This document shows, one piece after another, positions 22,959-31,755 of a stretch of DNA of 64,000 nucleotides (positions within the stretch are counted from its first letter, which is position 1; every line of letters begins with the position of its first letter). The stretch comes from JACJYC01 sp964558465 (GTDB lineage Bacteria; Bacteroidota; Bacteroidia; Chitinophagales; Saprospiraceae), in the NCBI GenBank assembly GCA_964558465.1, contig CAZLEF010000027.1, forward strand, positions 1 to 64,000, read 5' to 3'. A model generated the notes under the pieces. It was not told where the DNA came from, made no database searches, and saw only the letters and a list, made by a program, of their open reading frames with translations. Made by a program: the position numbers and the translations under genes.

Positions 22959-25169
22959 TTATCTGATCAATAAAACATCTCCCGAAAGGATTTTCTCCGT
23001 GCCGTCCTGCAGTTCTATCACCAACTGCCAGACAAAAATGCCTTCCTCCATGGGCCTGCCTTTAAAATGGCCATCCCATAAAGGCGTAGCTGAAGAGGGA
23101 AGAAAATTGGTTTTCTTGTAAACAACAGCACCCCACCGGTTAAAAATATGGAGGGATTTTACATTGCGCAACGGGATGTCAGGTTCCGGAAAAATGTGGA
23201 AAAGGTCATTGAAGCCGTCTCCGTTGGGCGAAAAAACACTGGGTACAAAAAGGTTGAAATCCAGGCAATCCAAAGTTTGACCTTCTTCCGGCAGCAAGTT
23301 AATATCCTCTACCGCAAAACAGCCCCTTGAGTCGGTAATGCTGACCGAGTAGATCCCTGGCAGGAGGCCTGTCGGATTCAGGTTGTCATTCACTTCCTTA
23401 TCCCAATTGACCTGAAAAGGAGGTTTGCCATTTTTGATTTCCAGAAAGATCTCCCCGTCGGCAGAATTGAAACAAGCCGGCGAAACCAGGGAGACCTCCA
23501 CAGACACCCCAACGGGAAAAACGCGCCCGCTGCCGGAAATTTCCCCCGTACAATTCGCGTCCCGGAAAGCGGTCAATTCATACAACCCTTCCCGATCAGC
23601 CCTAAGAAAGAATGGGTTTTGCGAAATATTGGAAATGGTCCTGTTATTCCCCCCATCGATGGTATACCCCACTGACCAAGGGGGGTGACCGCCGAATTCA
23701 ATTTTCAAAAAAGTGTCCTGGCTGTCGCAGATTTCCGCCTCTCCCGACAAAACGGCTGTTGGGACAGGTTGCAAGACTGCAGCCACAACGACCGGGGCCG
23801 ATGTATTGCAGGCATCGGTAACCGTGACGGTATATTGCGTGGTCTGGGTGACGGTGGCTGTTATTGTCGGACCGGTCGACCCATCCTGCCACAAATAGGT
23901 AAAAGGGTCTGCGCCGGAAACAACGGACGGCCCAATGGTGAATTCCTGTCCTGCGCAAACCCCCGTTTCAAAAAAGGCCGCCTTCATGGGTTCGGGGTCC
24001 TTAAGTATGAATTCGGCAGAAACGGGTTCAAGGCATTCGCAGGGAAAAGTCAGTTCCACCCTCAACGTTTCCGGGGTTTCCGCCAATTGATCATCGATGA
24101 GTTGAACCGGCAAAACGGCTGAGGTTTCACCCGCCGGGATGACAACGGCGCCGGGGATGGGATCAAAATCCACTCCGTTTTCGGCTGTGCTTGCATCGCT
24201 GATCGAAAAATCCACGGTCAGCGGCTCATCCAGCCCCCCCTGCGGCCGGACAAACACAAACCGGCCGTCGCGGCAACCTTCGATCAAAACCGGTTGATTG
24301 CTTCCCTCGGCTTCTGCCCGGATGAAGAGGTTACTGCCGATATTGAAGCTTTTGGCCTCCAGGAACACCCCGGAATCAAGTTTATCGTCGCCGACATCAG
24401 ACACCAGCAACCGGATATGGTACGTTTCGCAGGGGATGACGTTTAAAGTCGCCCATAAAGGGATCGTAAAACCGTCGTACTCGATCAGGTCCCTGAAAGG
24501 CGCCCCGAAAGGTATGCCGCACCGGTTGGCGTCCTCCGGCAATTCATTTTTCATGTAGTAAGCGGCGTTTTTCTCAAAATTGACCGAGTTGATCGCTACA
24601 TATTGAGATGTTCCGGGCAAGAGCGCCACATTGACGGCGCCGTTTTGGAACGGACCGTTGATACCGGGGCCGCTGACAAAAAACCCAAAAACATCATTAA
24701 AGATGCTGCCCACAAATTCGCAATATTCCTCCGAAGCAAACACGTACCGGAAGGTCACGGTCTCCCCAATGGGTATAAAATCAAATTCAATTCCTGCAAC
24801 ATCATACACCTCATCAAATGCCAGTTTGTCAACATCGGGGTCGCCGCCATTATCCGCAAAAGTAGCGCTCGCTTCTACGCTTTTATTAGGCCCTTCGGCC
24901 AACTTTATATTTCCGCTTGAAAGAATGACACCCTCGTCAAAACCAAAAATATTGCTGCCTCCGATAAAATGCCCGACACTCAGTTTGTTGCCGATCGCTT
25001 TTATATTGGCCACATTTACGCATTCCGATTTTAAAAAAATATTTCTGACCAGGTGTTCGACGGAAAAATCACGGTCGGTGAGGATGCCGGTCAGTGCAGG
25101 TGGCGGCAGATCGATTGTCCTTTTGAATGAACAAAGGACAAGGAAGGATATAAGCAGGAGACGGAACAA
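22959..25169 (-). CDS. Choice-of-anchor L protein with gliding-motility-type C-terminal domain
   Basis: 736 residues, secreted. After the signal peptide comes a choice-of-anchor L domain (about 30-280; SVGHFIGGSNIFGFDEGVIL, FVFASEEYCEFV-like segment). A Calx-beta-like module is at about 300-390 (DASTAENGVDFDPIPGAVVI) and PKD-like beta modules follow to about 640. The C-terminal CHU_C domain (about 645-736) has VFSPNGDGFNDLFHI, HIFNRWG and GIFVWQL, which T9SS recognises as a type B sorting signal. Function is probably adhesive or structural at the surface. Single gene. Confidence 0.88.
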   Translation of the reverse strand: MFRLLLISFLVLCSFKRTIDLPPPALTGILTDRDFSVEHLVRNIFLKSECVNVANIKAIGNKLSVGHFIGGSNIFGFDEGVILSSGNIKLAEGPNKSVEASATFADNGGDPDVDKLAFDEVYDVAGIEFDFIPIGETVTFRYVFASEEYCEFVGSIFNDVFGFFVSGPGINGPFQNGAVNVALLPGTSQYVAINSVNFEKNAAYYMKNELPEDANRCGIPFGAPFRDLIEYDGFTIPLWATLNVIPCETYHIRLLVSDVGDDKLDSGVFLEAKSFNIGSNLFIRAEAEGSNQPVLIEGCRDGRFVFVRPQGGLDEPLTVDFSISDASTAENGVDFDPIPGAVVIPAGETSAVLPVQLIDDQLAETPETLRVELTFPCECLEPVSAEFILKDPEPMKAAFFETGVCAGQEFTIGPSVVSGADPFTYLWQDGSTGPTITATVTQTTQYTVTVTDACNTSAPVVVAAVLQPVPTAVLSGEAEICDSQDTFLKIEFGGHPPWSVGYTIDGGNNRTISNISQNPFFLRADREGLYELTAFRDANCTGEISGSGRVFPVGVSVEVSLVSPACFNSADGEIFLEIKNGKPPFQVNWDKEVNDNLNPTGLLPGIYSVSITDSRGCFAVEDINLLPEEGQTLDCLDFNLFVPSVFSPNGDGFNDLFHIFPEPDIPLRNVKSLHIFNRWGAVVYKKTNFLPSSATPLWDGHFKGRPMEEGIFVWQLVIELQDGTEKILSGDVLLIR

Positions 25170-25320
25170 ATTAACCTTAAAATAATTGAAATGAACATCT
25201 GGTTCGAGGCCGGTATAAATAAATAATCCAACGCTAAAATACCAATTTAGTTTTTAGGCTCTTTTTAAATACAAGGAAATGAAAACAACCGACAAAAATG
25301 CCGGATGCCGGATGAAGGGA

Positions 25321-25893
25321 TCAGGGTTTGACCGGGTATAGCCCCACTTTTTCTCCCAGGCACCGGATGGCTTCCCGGATCGCTTCCTGTTGTTTTTCGG
25401 AAATGACTAAAGTCCTGCGCTGGTTTTTATAATTGATCCGGACCCGGTCAAGGCCAAAACGGGTCATCAGATAATAGGTATCCAGCGGCAGAATGGTGGT
25501 ATGCTGATAAACCCGCATATTGATGCGCCGGTCGAATTCGCCGCTGTCCGGAACATTATAAAGCGGGTAAACCTCCCCGTTGGCCAGTTTCAATAACACG
25601 TTGTATCCTTTCTCTACCGGTTGATACGTGTATTCGGCGATGACAAAAGTGAGAAAAAAGCTGTTGATGGTGTCATTTTGAGAGAAGGTCACCAGCAACT
25701 TGGCTTCCGGGATGAGCGTGGGCCCATCTTCTGTTTCAAACTTGCTGGGGATGATCAGCCCGATATCGATAGGCTCGATCGCAATGGTGCGAAGGCTGTC
25801 AAACTCGTCAATCTCATCCAATACAATTTTGCATTGCGCCTGAAGGGAAAGGCCGGCAAAGCTGAGTAATATTATGCTGATCCACGTTTTCAT
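25321..25893 (-). CDS. Secreted protein of unknown function
   Basis: 190 residues with a signal peptide (MKTWISIILLSFAGLSLQAQ). The mature part is predicted mixed alpha/beta, with a C-terminal helix KQQEAIREAIRCLGEKVGL. No family recognised. A -7-like box TATTTTTG (25898-25905, minus strand) lies right before the ATG, which would give an almost leaderless mRNA. Confidence 0.65.
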   Translation of the reverse strand: MKTWISIILLSFAGLSLQAQCKIVLDEIDEFDSLRTIAIEPIDIGLIIPSKFETEDGPTLIPEAKLLVTFSQNDTINSFFLTFVIAEYTYQPVEKGYNVLLKLANGEVYPLYNVPDSGEFDRRINMRVYQHTTILPLDTYYLMTRFGLDRVRINYKNQRRTLVISEKQQEAIREAIRCLGEKVGLYPVKP

Positions 25894-25916
25894 GTTGCAA
25901 AAATAGGCCTTTTAAT

Positions 25917-25949
25917 CAAAAAAACCCGGTCCGTAAACGAACCGGGTTA
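25917..25949 (-). terminator. Intrinsic terminator after the AT-hook gene
   Basis: Eight-base stem AACCCGGT / ACCGGGTT (25923-25930, 25941-25948) with a T run on the minus strand, 60 bases after the AT-hook gene. Confidence 0.85.
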
Positions 25950-26007
25950 ATAAAATGTAAAGCTATGAAAACTATTCTTTGTGTGATTCGCAAGGAATTG
26001 CGTTCCG

Positions 26008-26491
26008 TCAGGCTTTCTTCGGACGGCCCCGGGTACCCTTTGGTTTTTCGGCTGCCGCCGTTTCAANNNNNNNNNNNNNNNNNNNNNNNNNNNNNNNNNN
26101 NNNNNNNNNNNNNNNNNNNNNNNNNNNNNNNNNNNNNNNNNNNNNNNNNNNNNNNNNNNNNNNNNNTTTCAACCACCTTCTTCGGACGGCCTTTGCCCGC
26201 TTTCGCCGCAGCCGGTTTTTCTGCTGCCTTCCCCGCTTTTTTCGGACGACCGCGCATGCCGGCAGTTTTGGCTGTTGGATCAGTAATTGCGGCCGGGCTT
26301 TGGGGTTCCTGAACGGATTCAGCCTGGCTGCCGCCTGATTTTCCGGATTCGGTTTCCTTGATCAGCAGTTCATATTCAGCTTGTAGCTCCAAATAATGAA
26401 TCTGGGCTTTTTGATAATCGCGTTCGAGTCCTTTAGCCTTTTTACGGGCCTTTTTTAACGATTTTTCAAGTTTGGATAATTTCTCTTTCAT
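26008..26491 (-). CDS. AT-hook, coiled-coil DNA-binding protein (contains assembly gap)
   Basis: Start at ATG 26491, stop TGA at 26008; 100 N interrupt the gene, so its length is unknown. The N-terminal 50 residues are a charged coiled coil (MKEKLSKLEKSLKKARKKAK...). The rest is Ala/Lys/Pro-rich with AT-hook cores: MRGRPKKAGKAAEKP, KGRPKKVVE before the gap and KGTRGRPKKA at the end. AT-hooks bind the minor groove of A/T-rich DNA; such proteins act as nucleoid organisers or regulators. The reading frame agrees on both sides only if the gap length fits. Confidence 0.75.
26067..26166. other. Assembly gap (100 N)
   Basis: Exactly 100 undetermined bases, probably a placeholder of fixed length. 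TTTCAA stands just before the N run and just after it, and both flanks encode AT-hook repeats, suggesting a collapsed or unresolved repeat. Confidence 0.95.
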
Positions 26492-26691
26492 AGTTATATT
26501 AGTGGTTTCCAAAATACGGAATTGCCCTTGCAATGAAGGGAAGAGAAGCATCAGGTAAAAACAAAAAATCAGGGGAATAAATCTTCCGGAGTTTTAACCA
26601 ATGCAATTTTTGACAGGTTAAAGGTTAGTTGTCTACACCGAAAGTTAAAAAAATGGGTCGATCCTGGTCGCGATCTTGCTGTCAGATGAGA

Positions 26692-26699
26692 CAAAGGTA
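26692..26699 (-). promoter_or_regulatory. -7 box TACCTTTG before the AT-hook gene
   Basis: Minus-strand TAnnTTTG match about 200 bases upstream of the AT-hook start, so the mRNA would carry a long leader. Otherwise the 351-base interval 26492-26842 holds only a terminator and A/T-rich sequence. Confidence 0.5.
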
Positions 26700-26742
26700 T
26701 ACAAATTCGAGATTTTTAATATCTATTTATATTTATTTTTGT

Positions 26743-26783
26743 AAAAAACAGGGCTGCTTCGAAGGAAATCCTGAAGCAGCCCC
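26743..26783 (-). terminator. Intrinsic terminator after the PepSY-like lipoprotein gene
   Basis: Ten-base stem GGGCTGCTTC / GAAGCAGCCC with a 12-base loop and a T run on the minus strand. Confidence 0.85.
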
Positions 26784-26842
26784 TGTTTTATAATTATCCA
26801 ACTCAAAAAAACAATTAAAAATAAGGCATTGGATTTTGGGAA

Positions 26843-27601
26843 TTATGGCCGTTGGAATAACAAATTTCCGTCCTGGTCAAAAACAAGGATCTGGCGCGCG
26901 CCATCATTTAAAAGGAAAACCGCAATCCTTCCGCCGCGGCGGCAGGCGCCCCTTAATTCAGCTTCCGGAAAATTGGCTGCAATATATTCGCTGATGGGAG
27001 CGGGTAACTCAACATTTCTTACCGGTCTGCATTCCAGGCAATGACGTATCGGAGAAAGTTCTTCTACGAAAAGGCCTGCGCTATTGAACAACAATACGAC
27101 CGGACCGTTCAATTTAACAAATAAAAATCCATTTCTTGCTTTTGCGCGCTCAATGGTGTTATCCGGATAATTGGTGGAAATATAATCCACAACAACTGCC
27201 GGCAAGTCTGCGACGGGTACCGGGCGCCCAAATCCGCGGCCGCGAATAAAACAGGGGCCGTGCGGGCCATTCGGTCCAAAATTTCCGTCGCCGGGGCCCC
27301 GGAATTCCAAAACATCGCCTTCCAGGTTAAAATAAAGGTTTTCCCCTGTGCCCATTGTCAGTTCATACCCTGCTTCCGGCGCCAGTGCTGCTTCTTCGAT
27401 ATAGGTATCGAATTGGTTCAACTCTATATAGTTGGTAATTTCAACCGGCAATTCGGCAGGTTGTACCGGAACGCGGTTTTCAGCCAAAGCAATATCACGG
27501 ATCAATTCATCATCCGTTATCAACTCGTCATTTTTGTTGCAGGATACCAGCGCCAAACCGAGGCTGAATGCTGAAATGGCCATCAACAATCGTTTTTTCA
27601 T
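26843..27601 (-). CDS. Lipoprotein with three PepSY-like repeats
   Basis: 252 residues. Signal peptide with lipobox LVSC. Three repeats of about 60 residues each begin with a short helix and follow with a beta meander: VEITNYIELNQFD (about residue 55), AVVVDYISTNYPDNTIERAK (about 135) and APISEYIAANFPEAELRGA (about 200). Each ends in an aliphatic strand such as ILVFDQDGNLLF. The pattern matches the putative beta-lactamase-inhibitor-like PepSY-like family of Bacteroidota. Envelope location is likely; the binding partner is unknown. Confidence 0.75.
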   Translation of the reverse strand: MKKRLLMAISAFSLGLALVSCNKNDELITDDELIRDIALAENRVPVQPAELPVEITNYIELNQFDTYIEEAALAPEAGYELTMGTGENLYFNLEGDVLEFRGPGDGNFGPNGPHGPCFIRGRGFGRPVPVADLPAVVVDYISTNYPDNTIERAKARNGFLFVKLNGPVVLLFNSAGLFVEELSPIRHCLECRPVRNVELPAPISEYIAANFPEAELRGACRRGGRIAVFLLNDGARQILVFDQDGNLLFQRP

Positions 27602-27693
27602 GATCAGGATTTTTTAGAATTAAATTAATTGAATTTTCTGTACACATGGCGCATATCCGGACCGGATGGTTGCCTGGATAAAAATATTTTTTT

Positions 27694-29244
27694 TTAAAAA
27701 CTATAATTCATGCCAAGGTGGAAGCTCCAGGCATAGGTACGGGTATTAAATTCTATCCCCCGGGCGACGGGTGTAATATTGGCGCGGTAGGTAGGCTCCA
27801 GGTAAATTTGCCAGTTTTTAGCCGGGGCATAACCCAAACTGGCGCCAAGCAACAGATCAAAAACCGTCTCCCGGTCGGTTTTAAATGTTCTCAACACCCT
27901 GGCGGATTGGCTCCGGATCCCTTGCAACTGGCTTTGCGCAGTGGCGGTCAGGGTATGTCTGCCGATAAAATTAACGCTTCCGCCGCCCCTTAGGCCGAGT
28001 TCAAACGGCCCTGCCGGCCACCTGTAACCCACCGATAAGGGGATGCTGTGAAAATCGAGTTTTTGTCGCAGCCCAACGGCAACCCGCACGGTTGAATTGG
28101 GTGGCGCAGGTTGACCGCTTTTTCGCCGGAGTTCTATTTCAACTTCCGATTCACCCAGGCTGGATTGGGCTTTTAGCTGATAATCCGATTTTAACTCTCC
28201 GCCGGAAGTTGCGATTTCCCTGGAGGGGTCAAATTGAATTAAAAAGATCTGCCTTGAAATTTGTTGAATGCCATACCGGCTGAACCCGGAATAAACCGAC
28301 CAATGCGGGCCGATGTCCAGCGTTGCTTTTATTCCATATTCGTTGGACAGGTCGGCCTTTTCCCAATCCCTGAAAAAGGGTGTATTGCTGGAGTTGGTCC
28401 GGTACTGCAGGGTGCTGCCGGTCAGGCTGATCCCGTAGTAAGGGCCGATCCTGAATTTTATTTTATCAGGAACGGGCTCAATATCCGGAGCCGTTTTCAG
28501 TTTAAAAAAATTGCCCGGAACCGGAAAAACATCCGGTATTTTCAGATAGGCAATGCTGTCTTCCAATGGAAATAAAGGGTCTGTATTTCCGGATTGTGAA
28601 AACGGTTCTTCATTATTCAAAAAGCTTTCCGGATTTAAAAATTCCAGACTTTTCTCCGAAATACCCGGAATTTCATCCAGGGTTTTGTTCTGAACGGTTA
28701 CTACCGGATCATTTTTGCCGGGAATTAAGATTCCTTTTTCCGGATCGACTCCAGAGGTTAATCCCTTATTTATTGATTTTTGTGTTAAGCCATAATTATC
28801 AATGCTTTGTAATCCTTTCGCAGCATTTTCAGACTGGGATTTAAGGGGTTCATTTTTATAGGATCCGTTTTGGTGCGCCGGATTGGCAGAAACCGGTCTT
28901 TGGTGTGAAAGGGTTTTATTGACCTGGAAAAAAGAATCCAATGCCTGCACCTGCCGGTCCAATTTTTCCAATTGTGTATTTTGCTCCCGGATCCGGCGCC
29001 CCATCCTGCGGTTTTGGTCCAAAATAAAACCCATAAAAAACCCAACCAGCAGAAGGAAGCCCAAAATCAGCCCGCGCCGCCAAACAGAACCATTGCGCGG
29101 CGCTTGCGGCAATCCTGCCGAAATACCCGCCCAGACTTTTTCCGAAGGCGTATCCCAACCGTCTTCAGCAGGCGGGCCGGCAGGATTGTCCAACTGATTG
29201 CGGAACAAAGTTTCCAAAGGATCTTTATGTTGTTCTTTGTCCAT
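27694..29244 (-). CDS. Anti-sigma-like protein with C-terminal outer-membrane beta-barrel
   Basis: 516 residues. A cytoplasmic N-terminus (about 1-55, with DGWDTPSEKVWAGI, a pattern seen in Bacteroidota anti-sigma proteins) is followed by one transmembrane helix at 57-75. A coiled coil (about 77-110) and a low-complexity linker lead to a predicted beta-barrel (about 265-516, ending in HLGMNYSF with the terminal Phe typical of outer-membrane proteins). One chain would thus span both membranes. The gene starts twelve bases after an ECF sigma factor gene, so it probably controls that sigma factor. Confidence 0.7.
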   Translation of the reverse strand: MDKEQHKDPLETLFRNQLDNPAGPPAEDGWDTPSEKVWAGISAGLPQAPRNGSVWRRGLILGFLLLVGFFMGFILDQNRRMGRRIREQNTQLEKLDRQVQALDSFFQVNKTLSHQRPVSANPAHQNGSYKNEPLKSQSENAAKGLQSIDNYGLTQKSINKGLTSGVDPEKGILIPGKNDPVVTVQNKTLDEIPGISEKSLEFLNPESFLNNEEPFSQSGNTDPLFPLEDSIAYLKIPDVFPVPGNFFKLKTAPDIEPVPDKIKFRIGPYYGISLTGSTLQYRTNSSNTPFFRDWEKADLSNEYGIKATLDIGPHWSVYSGFSRYGIQQISRQIFLIQFDPSREIATSGGELKSDYQLKAQSSLGESEVEIELRRKSGQPAPPNSTVRVAVGLRQKLDFHSIPLSVGYRWPAGPFELGLRGGGSVNFIGRHTLTATAQSQLQGIRSQSARVLRTFKTDRETVFDLLLGASLGYAPAKNWQIYLEPTYRANITPVARGIEFNTRTYAWSFHLGMNYSF

Positions 29245-29256
29245 AATTCGGTCAAA

Positions 29257-29793
29257 TTAAACGGCCATGATCTTTTCCACCAGATTTTTTAACATGGCTT
29301 TGGCCTTGAATAATTGTGATTTTGACGCCCCAACCGAAATTTCCAGTTGTTCTGCAATTTCCGGGTGCGTAAAACCTTCGACGACATATAAATTAAAAAC
29401 GGCCCTGTAACCCGGCGGCAATTGTTGTATCATCTGGGTCAGGGCTTTGGCATCCAGGTGGCTGAAAATCGTATCCTGGTCTTCGTGGGTTTCTGAAATG
29501 GATTCAATTTCGTCGGTCACTAAAAATCGCCGTTCCCGGCGCAAGTGCTGCAAGGCGGCATGGATCATCGCTTTGCGAATCCAGCCGCCTAATGGCCCAT
29601 CTCCTCTGTACTGGGAAAGATCCTTGAAAACCCGGATAAAACCTTCCTGGAGCATGTCTTCTGCTTCGGAATGATCGCGGGCGTATCGCAGGCAAAGCCG
29701 GAACATCTGGGTTTTATACGCGTCGTATAAAGCCCGCTGCGCCCGCCGGTCGCCCCGTAAACTCCCTTCCAACCATTCTTTTTCCGCTGACAT
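29257..29793 (-). CDS. ECF RNA polymerase sigma factor
   Basis: 178 residues. Region 2: RYARDHSEAEDMLQEGFIRVF and GPLGGWIRKAMIHAALQHLR. Region 4: LPPGYRAVFNLYVVEGFTHP, EIAEQLEISVGASKSQLFKA, a helix-turn-helix. First gene of a two-gene unit with the membrane-anchored beta-barrel protein, which is likely its anti-sigma partner. The target genes cannot be read here. Confidence 0.9.
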   Translation of the reverse strand: MSAEKEWLEGSLRGDRRAQRALYDAYKTQMFRLCLRYARDHSEAEDMLQEGFIRVFKDLSQYRGDGPLGGWIRKAMIHAALQHLRRERRFLVTDEIESISETHEDQDTIFSHLDAKALTQMIQQLPPGYRAVFNLYVVEGFTHPEIAEQLEISVGASKSQLFKAKAMLKNLVEKIMAV

Positions 29794-29812
29794 AAAATTG
29801 ACTTGATCCTGG

Positions 29813-29926
29813 CCACGCCTGTGGGGTGCTGGATACTGGATACTAGATGCTGGAACCTAGCATCTAGCATCCAGCATCTAGCATCTAGCATCTAGCATCT
29901 AGCATCCACCATCTAGACTCCCCGGC
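29813..29926. repeat. Composite palindrome, CTAGATGCTGG family
   Basis: CCACGCCTGTGG, then GCTGGATACTGGATACTAGATGCTGG facing five CATCTAGCATCCAG-type words. The same words and CCACGCCTGTGG core recur at 41688-41784. Confidence 0.85.
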
Positions 29927-29965
29927 GCAAAAAAAGTAAAAAGGGTTGCCTGGCGGAGAAAAAAA

Positions 29966-31246
29966 TTATTGCAGTTTGATGATTTTCTGATTTCCGGCAT
30001 TTTTACCGGCGCGCCAATGCAATAAATAAAGTCCTGCCGGAAGTTCGGAGAGTGGAATTTCAATCCTGCGGATCCCGGGCGCAAAATCAATGGCTCGCAT
30101 CATGTTTCCCCTGGGGTCAAGGATTTCCGCGTGAACCGGTCCGGACTCAAGATCCCCGATATCCAAAGTGACGGCTTCCTTTGCGGGATTGGGAAAGACC
30201 TTGATGTTTTTAACCTCACCCGGATCATTCAACCCTACCGGCGCGCAGACCGTTTCCAGGTATTGGGAAACCCCTTCCCGGATGCCGGTCAGCAACGGAT
30301 AAAATGCATTGCCCGGGCATGCGGTGGAACACCCGTCGCGATGTCCGGAAATTTCCCTGAGGTTCAATCCGGAAGAGGGGTGAAAGGCGGTTCCCAACGG
30401 ATCGATCCCTGCATCGCAGGCTTTCCAGCTCAATATTTTTTCAAGGCTCTGCAGGGCGGCGATTTCGGGTGTGACAACCGTAAAATCGCCCATCACGCAT
30501 ACCCCCATGGTTTGCCCGTTCGTACCGCAAAAATGCGCGCCGAGCACATTGTCGCCCCTGCCTTCGTAAAGGATGCCGTTGGGGTCGATCAGGTAATTAT
30601 AGCCGATATCGGCCCATCCGTTGCCGTTGACATGAAAATCCCAGATCGCTCTGACGACGGCGGCCCAATCAGAAGCGGTGTTTGCACCGGCCGAGTGGTG
30701 AACGATCAGGTGCGTCACCTGGGTATAAGACGGGTTTGGGTTCGGCGGACAATTGCCGGCCGGACACCATTGGTCCCGGTTTTTATATTCCGGCATGGGG
30801 CAGGCGCAATCCGCCGGGGAATTTCCGGCATAACCCGGTTTGTCCGGTTTCTTTTCAACCGTAAATCCGGGATTAAAAAAATGGATATTTAAATTGAAGG
30901 GATATTTATTTTCTGTTTTAACCTGAAAAAACCGGATGCCCGGGTCGATAAAATTTAATTGGCTGATCCGGATATCCGGCGCGTGGTCTTCCCGCCTGAG
31001 CAATTGCCAATCCGTCCAGCGTTGCCCCTCAGTGGAAAAACGGAAATAAATACCGGGATTTTCTTCGCCTTCCCATTTGGCAAAAAAAGATAAAAATGGC
31101 CCGGAATTTTCCAGCGGTAAGGATTCAGGGGATGAACGCCATCCATTTAAGCTGGGTGCAAATCGCATTTCCGCCCGGTCGGCATCTGCCTGCGAATAGC
31201 TCTGGAAAGTGATCAGCAACGCAAAAAAAGTTGCGATATATTTCAT
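29966..31246 (-). CDS. T9SS-sorted N-acetylmuramoyl-L-alanine amidase (PGRP/amidase_2)
   Basis: 426 residues. Signal peptide 1-20. A beta-rich region of unknown type comes first (about 20-150). The amidase/PGRP domain is at about 175-320: LIVHHSAGANTASDWAAVV, DIGYNYLIDPNGILYEGRG, GAHFCGTNGQTMGVC and GHRDGCSTACPG carry the zinc-binding His residues and Cys. The C-terminal T9SS sorting domain is at about 345-426 (KVFPNPAKEAVTLDI, LPAGLYLLHW). It probably cleaves peptidoglycan outside the cell, for example of prey or dead cells. It begins three bases after the epimerase gene, so they are cotranscribed. Confidence 0.9.
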   Translation of the reverse strand: MKYIATFFALLITFQSYSQADADRAEMRFAPSLNGWRSSPESLPLENSGPFLSFFAKWEGEENPGIYFRFSTEGQRWTDWQLLRREDHAPDIRISQLNFIDPGIRFFQVKTENKYPFNLNIHFFNPGFTVEKKPDKPGYAGNSPADCACPMPEYKNRDQWCPAGNCPPNPNPSYTQVTHLIVHHSAGANTASDWAAVVRAIWDFHVNGNGWADIGYNYLIDPNGILYEGRGDNVLGAHFCGTNGQTMGVCVMGDFTVVTPEIAALQSLEKILSWKACDAGIDPLGTAFHPSSGLNLREISGHRDGCSTACPGNAFYPLLTGIREGVSQYLETVCAPVGLNDPGEVKNIKVFPNPAKEAVTLDIGDLESGPVHAEILDPRGNMMRAIDFAPGIRRIEIPLSELPAGLYLLHWRAGKNAGNQKIIKLQ

Positions 31247-31249
31247 TGT

Positions 31250-31654
31250 TTACTCTTTGATTTCCTGACACAATTCCAATAAAACGCCGTTGGCGCTTTT
31301 GGGATGAATGAAACAAACCCATTTATTGTCGGCGCCGCGTTTGGGTTCGTCCTGCAGGAGTTGAAATCCCTCTTTGTGCAGGCGTTCCATTTCTGCACGG
31401 ATATCGTCGACTTCAAAGGCAATATGGTGGATCCCCTCCCCTTTTTTTTCAATGAACCGGGCGATGGCGCTTTCCGGGTGAGTAGCCTCCAGCAATTCAA
31501 TTTTGGATTGGCCGGTTTGAAAAAAGGAAGTCAGCACCTGTTCTGAATCCACGGCTTCGGTCTTGTAATGGGGGGCGCCTAAAATACGGGAAAATAGTTC
31601 ATTGCTGTCTTCCAGGCTCCGGACGGCAATGCCGATGTGCTCGAGTTTAAACAT
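31250..31654 (-). CDS. mce: Methylmalonyl-CoA epimerase
   Basis: Start at ATG 31654; upstream codons of the longer frame lie in repeat DNA. 134 residues, the usual size, glyoxalase/VOC fold. It has LEHIGIAVRSLEDS (first metal His), GEGIHHIAFEVDDI (second His) and ANGVLLELCQ (metal Glu). It interconverts the (S) and (R) forms of methylmalonyl-CoA in propionate metabolism or in reverse for succinate-to-propionyl conversion. No mutase gene is nearby. It lies between paaZ and the amidase gene; both neighbours are in the same direction. Confidence 0.93.
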   Translation of the reverse strand: MFKLEHIGIAVRSLEDSNELFSRILGAPHYKTEAVDSEQVLTSFFQTGQSKIELLEATHPESAIARFIEKKGEGIHHIAFEVDDIRAEMERLHKEGFQLLQDEPKRGADNKWVCFIHPKSANGVLLELCQEIKE

Positions 31655-31660
31655 TTTTTT

Positions 31661-31755
31661 ATTGGTAGACGGTGGACGGTAGACGGTGGACGGTGGATTT
31701 ATCCGCCTGGTGCGAGCTACGAGCATTGGGCGGATAAATCTACCGTCTACCAATT
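31661..31755. repeat. Nested composite palindrome (GGTAGACGGT arms, GATTTATCCGCC core)
   Basis: Three to four GGTAGACGGTGGAC words, then GGATTTATCCGCC, a spacer TGGTGCGAGCTACGAGCATT, GGCGGATAAATC and ACCGTCTACC. Same plan and nearly the same core and spacer as 22870-22935. It lies between paaZ and mce. Confidence 0.85.

Noticed and set aside
29813..29926. CRISPR-like array
   Set aside because: Words are contiguous and partly inverted, without unique spacers of constant length.
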